DNA of 13,383 nucleotides, from positions 1 through 13,383 of the forward strand of contig QIDY01000277.1 in NCBI GenBank assembly GCA_003228495.1. Reading direction: 5' to 3'. Below the pieces are notes generated by a model, which was given only the letters and a program-made list of their open reading frames with translations, ran no database searches and was not told where the DNA came from. This stretch comes from Nitrospirota bacterium. GTDB taxonomy: Bacteria; Nitrospirota; Nitrospiria; Nitrospirales; UBA8639. The position numbers and the translations under genes were made by a program. Positions 12,947-13,383 of the stretch are shown here, in pieces (the first letter of the stretch is position 1; every line of letters begins with the position of its first letter).

Positions 12947-13383
12947 CTATGGTTTTAACGTAAACCGATTGAGCGAAGTCTGTAGGTCAGCCGCCAAGCC
13001 GGCAAAATGTTGCGTAGCAGTCGCCACGCCTTGCACTTGACTCTCATTTTCCTGGCTTAGCTGGGCCACCTGTTGAATACTCGAGGAAAGTTCCCCGGAG
13101 ACTTGAGACTGTTGGTGAGTCGACTCCGCAAAAATTTGAATCATATCCACCACACGTTGCACACCATTCACGATCTCCGTCAATCGAATCCCAGCCTCTC
13201 GAGCCAAAGCCATACCCGAATGGGCTTCCTGAGTGCCCGTCTCCATCGAATGAACGGCTTCATTGGTGCCTTGTTGTACCGATTCAACAACAGTCGTAAT
13301 TTCTTTCGTAGCTTTTCCCGTTCGCTCCGCTAATTTCCGCACTTCGTCCGCCACGACAGCAAACCCACGACCTTGCTCGCCAG
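12947..13383 (-). CDS. Methyl-accepting chemotaxis protein, C-terminal signalling domain (runs off the right edge)
   Basis: Only the last 145 residues are in the window; the 5' part lies beyond 13383. The frame is open to the edge, where it reads GEQGRGFAVVADEVRKLAER, the distal half of the conserved MCP hairpin tip that contacts CheW and CheA. The long C-terminal coiled-coil arm follows (TGKATKEITTVVESVQQGTNEAV...), with glutamine/glutamate-rich stretches that could hold methylation sites (SSSIQQVAQLSQENESQVQG). The protein ends NRFTLKP without a CheR-binding pentapeptide. A GTG at 13354 is only an internal valine codon and not a start. Tip and arm resemble the adjacent MCP, so the two may be a tandem duplication of the signalling half. 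Its sensor type cannot be seen. Confidence 0.93.
   Translation of the reverse strand, partial: GEQGRGFAVVADEVRKLAERTGKATKEITTVVESVQQGTNEAVHSMETGTQEAHSGMALAREAGIRLTEIVNGVQRVVDMIQIFAESTHQQSQVSGELSSSIQQVAQLSQENESQVQGVATATQHFAGLAADLQTSLNRFTLKP

Overview
This window is a flagellar and chemotaxis gene cluster from a motile Gram-negative bacterium. P-ring (FlgI) and L-ring (FlgH) genes imply an outer membrane. By eye the G+C content is near half. The order flgF-G-A-H-I-J-M-N-K-L, separate sigma-54 and sigma-28 promoters, and a c-type-heme chemoreceptor would fit Nitrospirota or a deltaproteobacterial-type lineage. That placement is an inference of low confidence; no rRNA or other phylogenetic marker is present.

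Layout: all recognisable genes except one small ORF are on the minus strand, so transcription runs from high to low coordinates. 12947-13383 is the 3' part of a chemoreceptor (MCP) gene. 11228-12904 is a complete MCP with a periplasmic sensor domain carrying a CxxCH heme-c motif. 10804-11064 is the lone plus-strand gene, an unrecognised 86-residue helical protein. 8390-10431 is cheW-motA-motB (coupling protein and stator). 1-8019 is flgF, flgG, flgA, flgH, flgI, flgJ (rod-binding domain only), flgM, flgN-like, flgK and the 5' part of flgL, which runs off the left edge.

Regulation visible in the sequence: a near-ideal sigma-54 promoter (TGGCAC-N5-TTGCA) lies just before flgF. A good sigma-28 promoter (TAAAGTTT...CCGATA) lies just before flgM. 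This gives the usual order: distal rod, ring and P/L-ring genes early, then flgM, the hook-filament junction proteins and their chaperone as a late unit controlled by FlgM's own target, sigma-28.

The most unusual content is a family of six intergenic elements at about 3439-3530, 4741-4950, 7214-7304, 8296-8393, 10487-10596 and 11085-11210. Each has a left arm of degenerate 7-bp tandem units (about AGTRARR, typically AGTAAGG), a short core, and a right arm of complementary units (CCTTACT type), making a long imperfect hairpin. Four of the six abut, or actually contain, the stop codon of the upstream gene (flgI, flgH, flgF, motB). The commonest unit contains TAAGGAG, a Shine-Dalgarno sequence, and its complement matches the 16S anti-Shine-Dalgarno. 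I regard this family as the main candidate for something poorly described. Its function is not established by the sequence.
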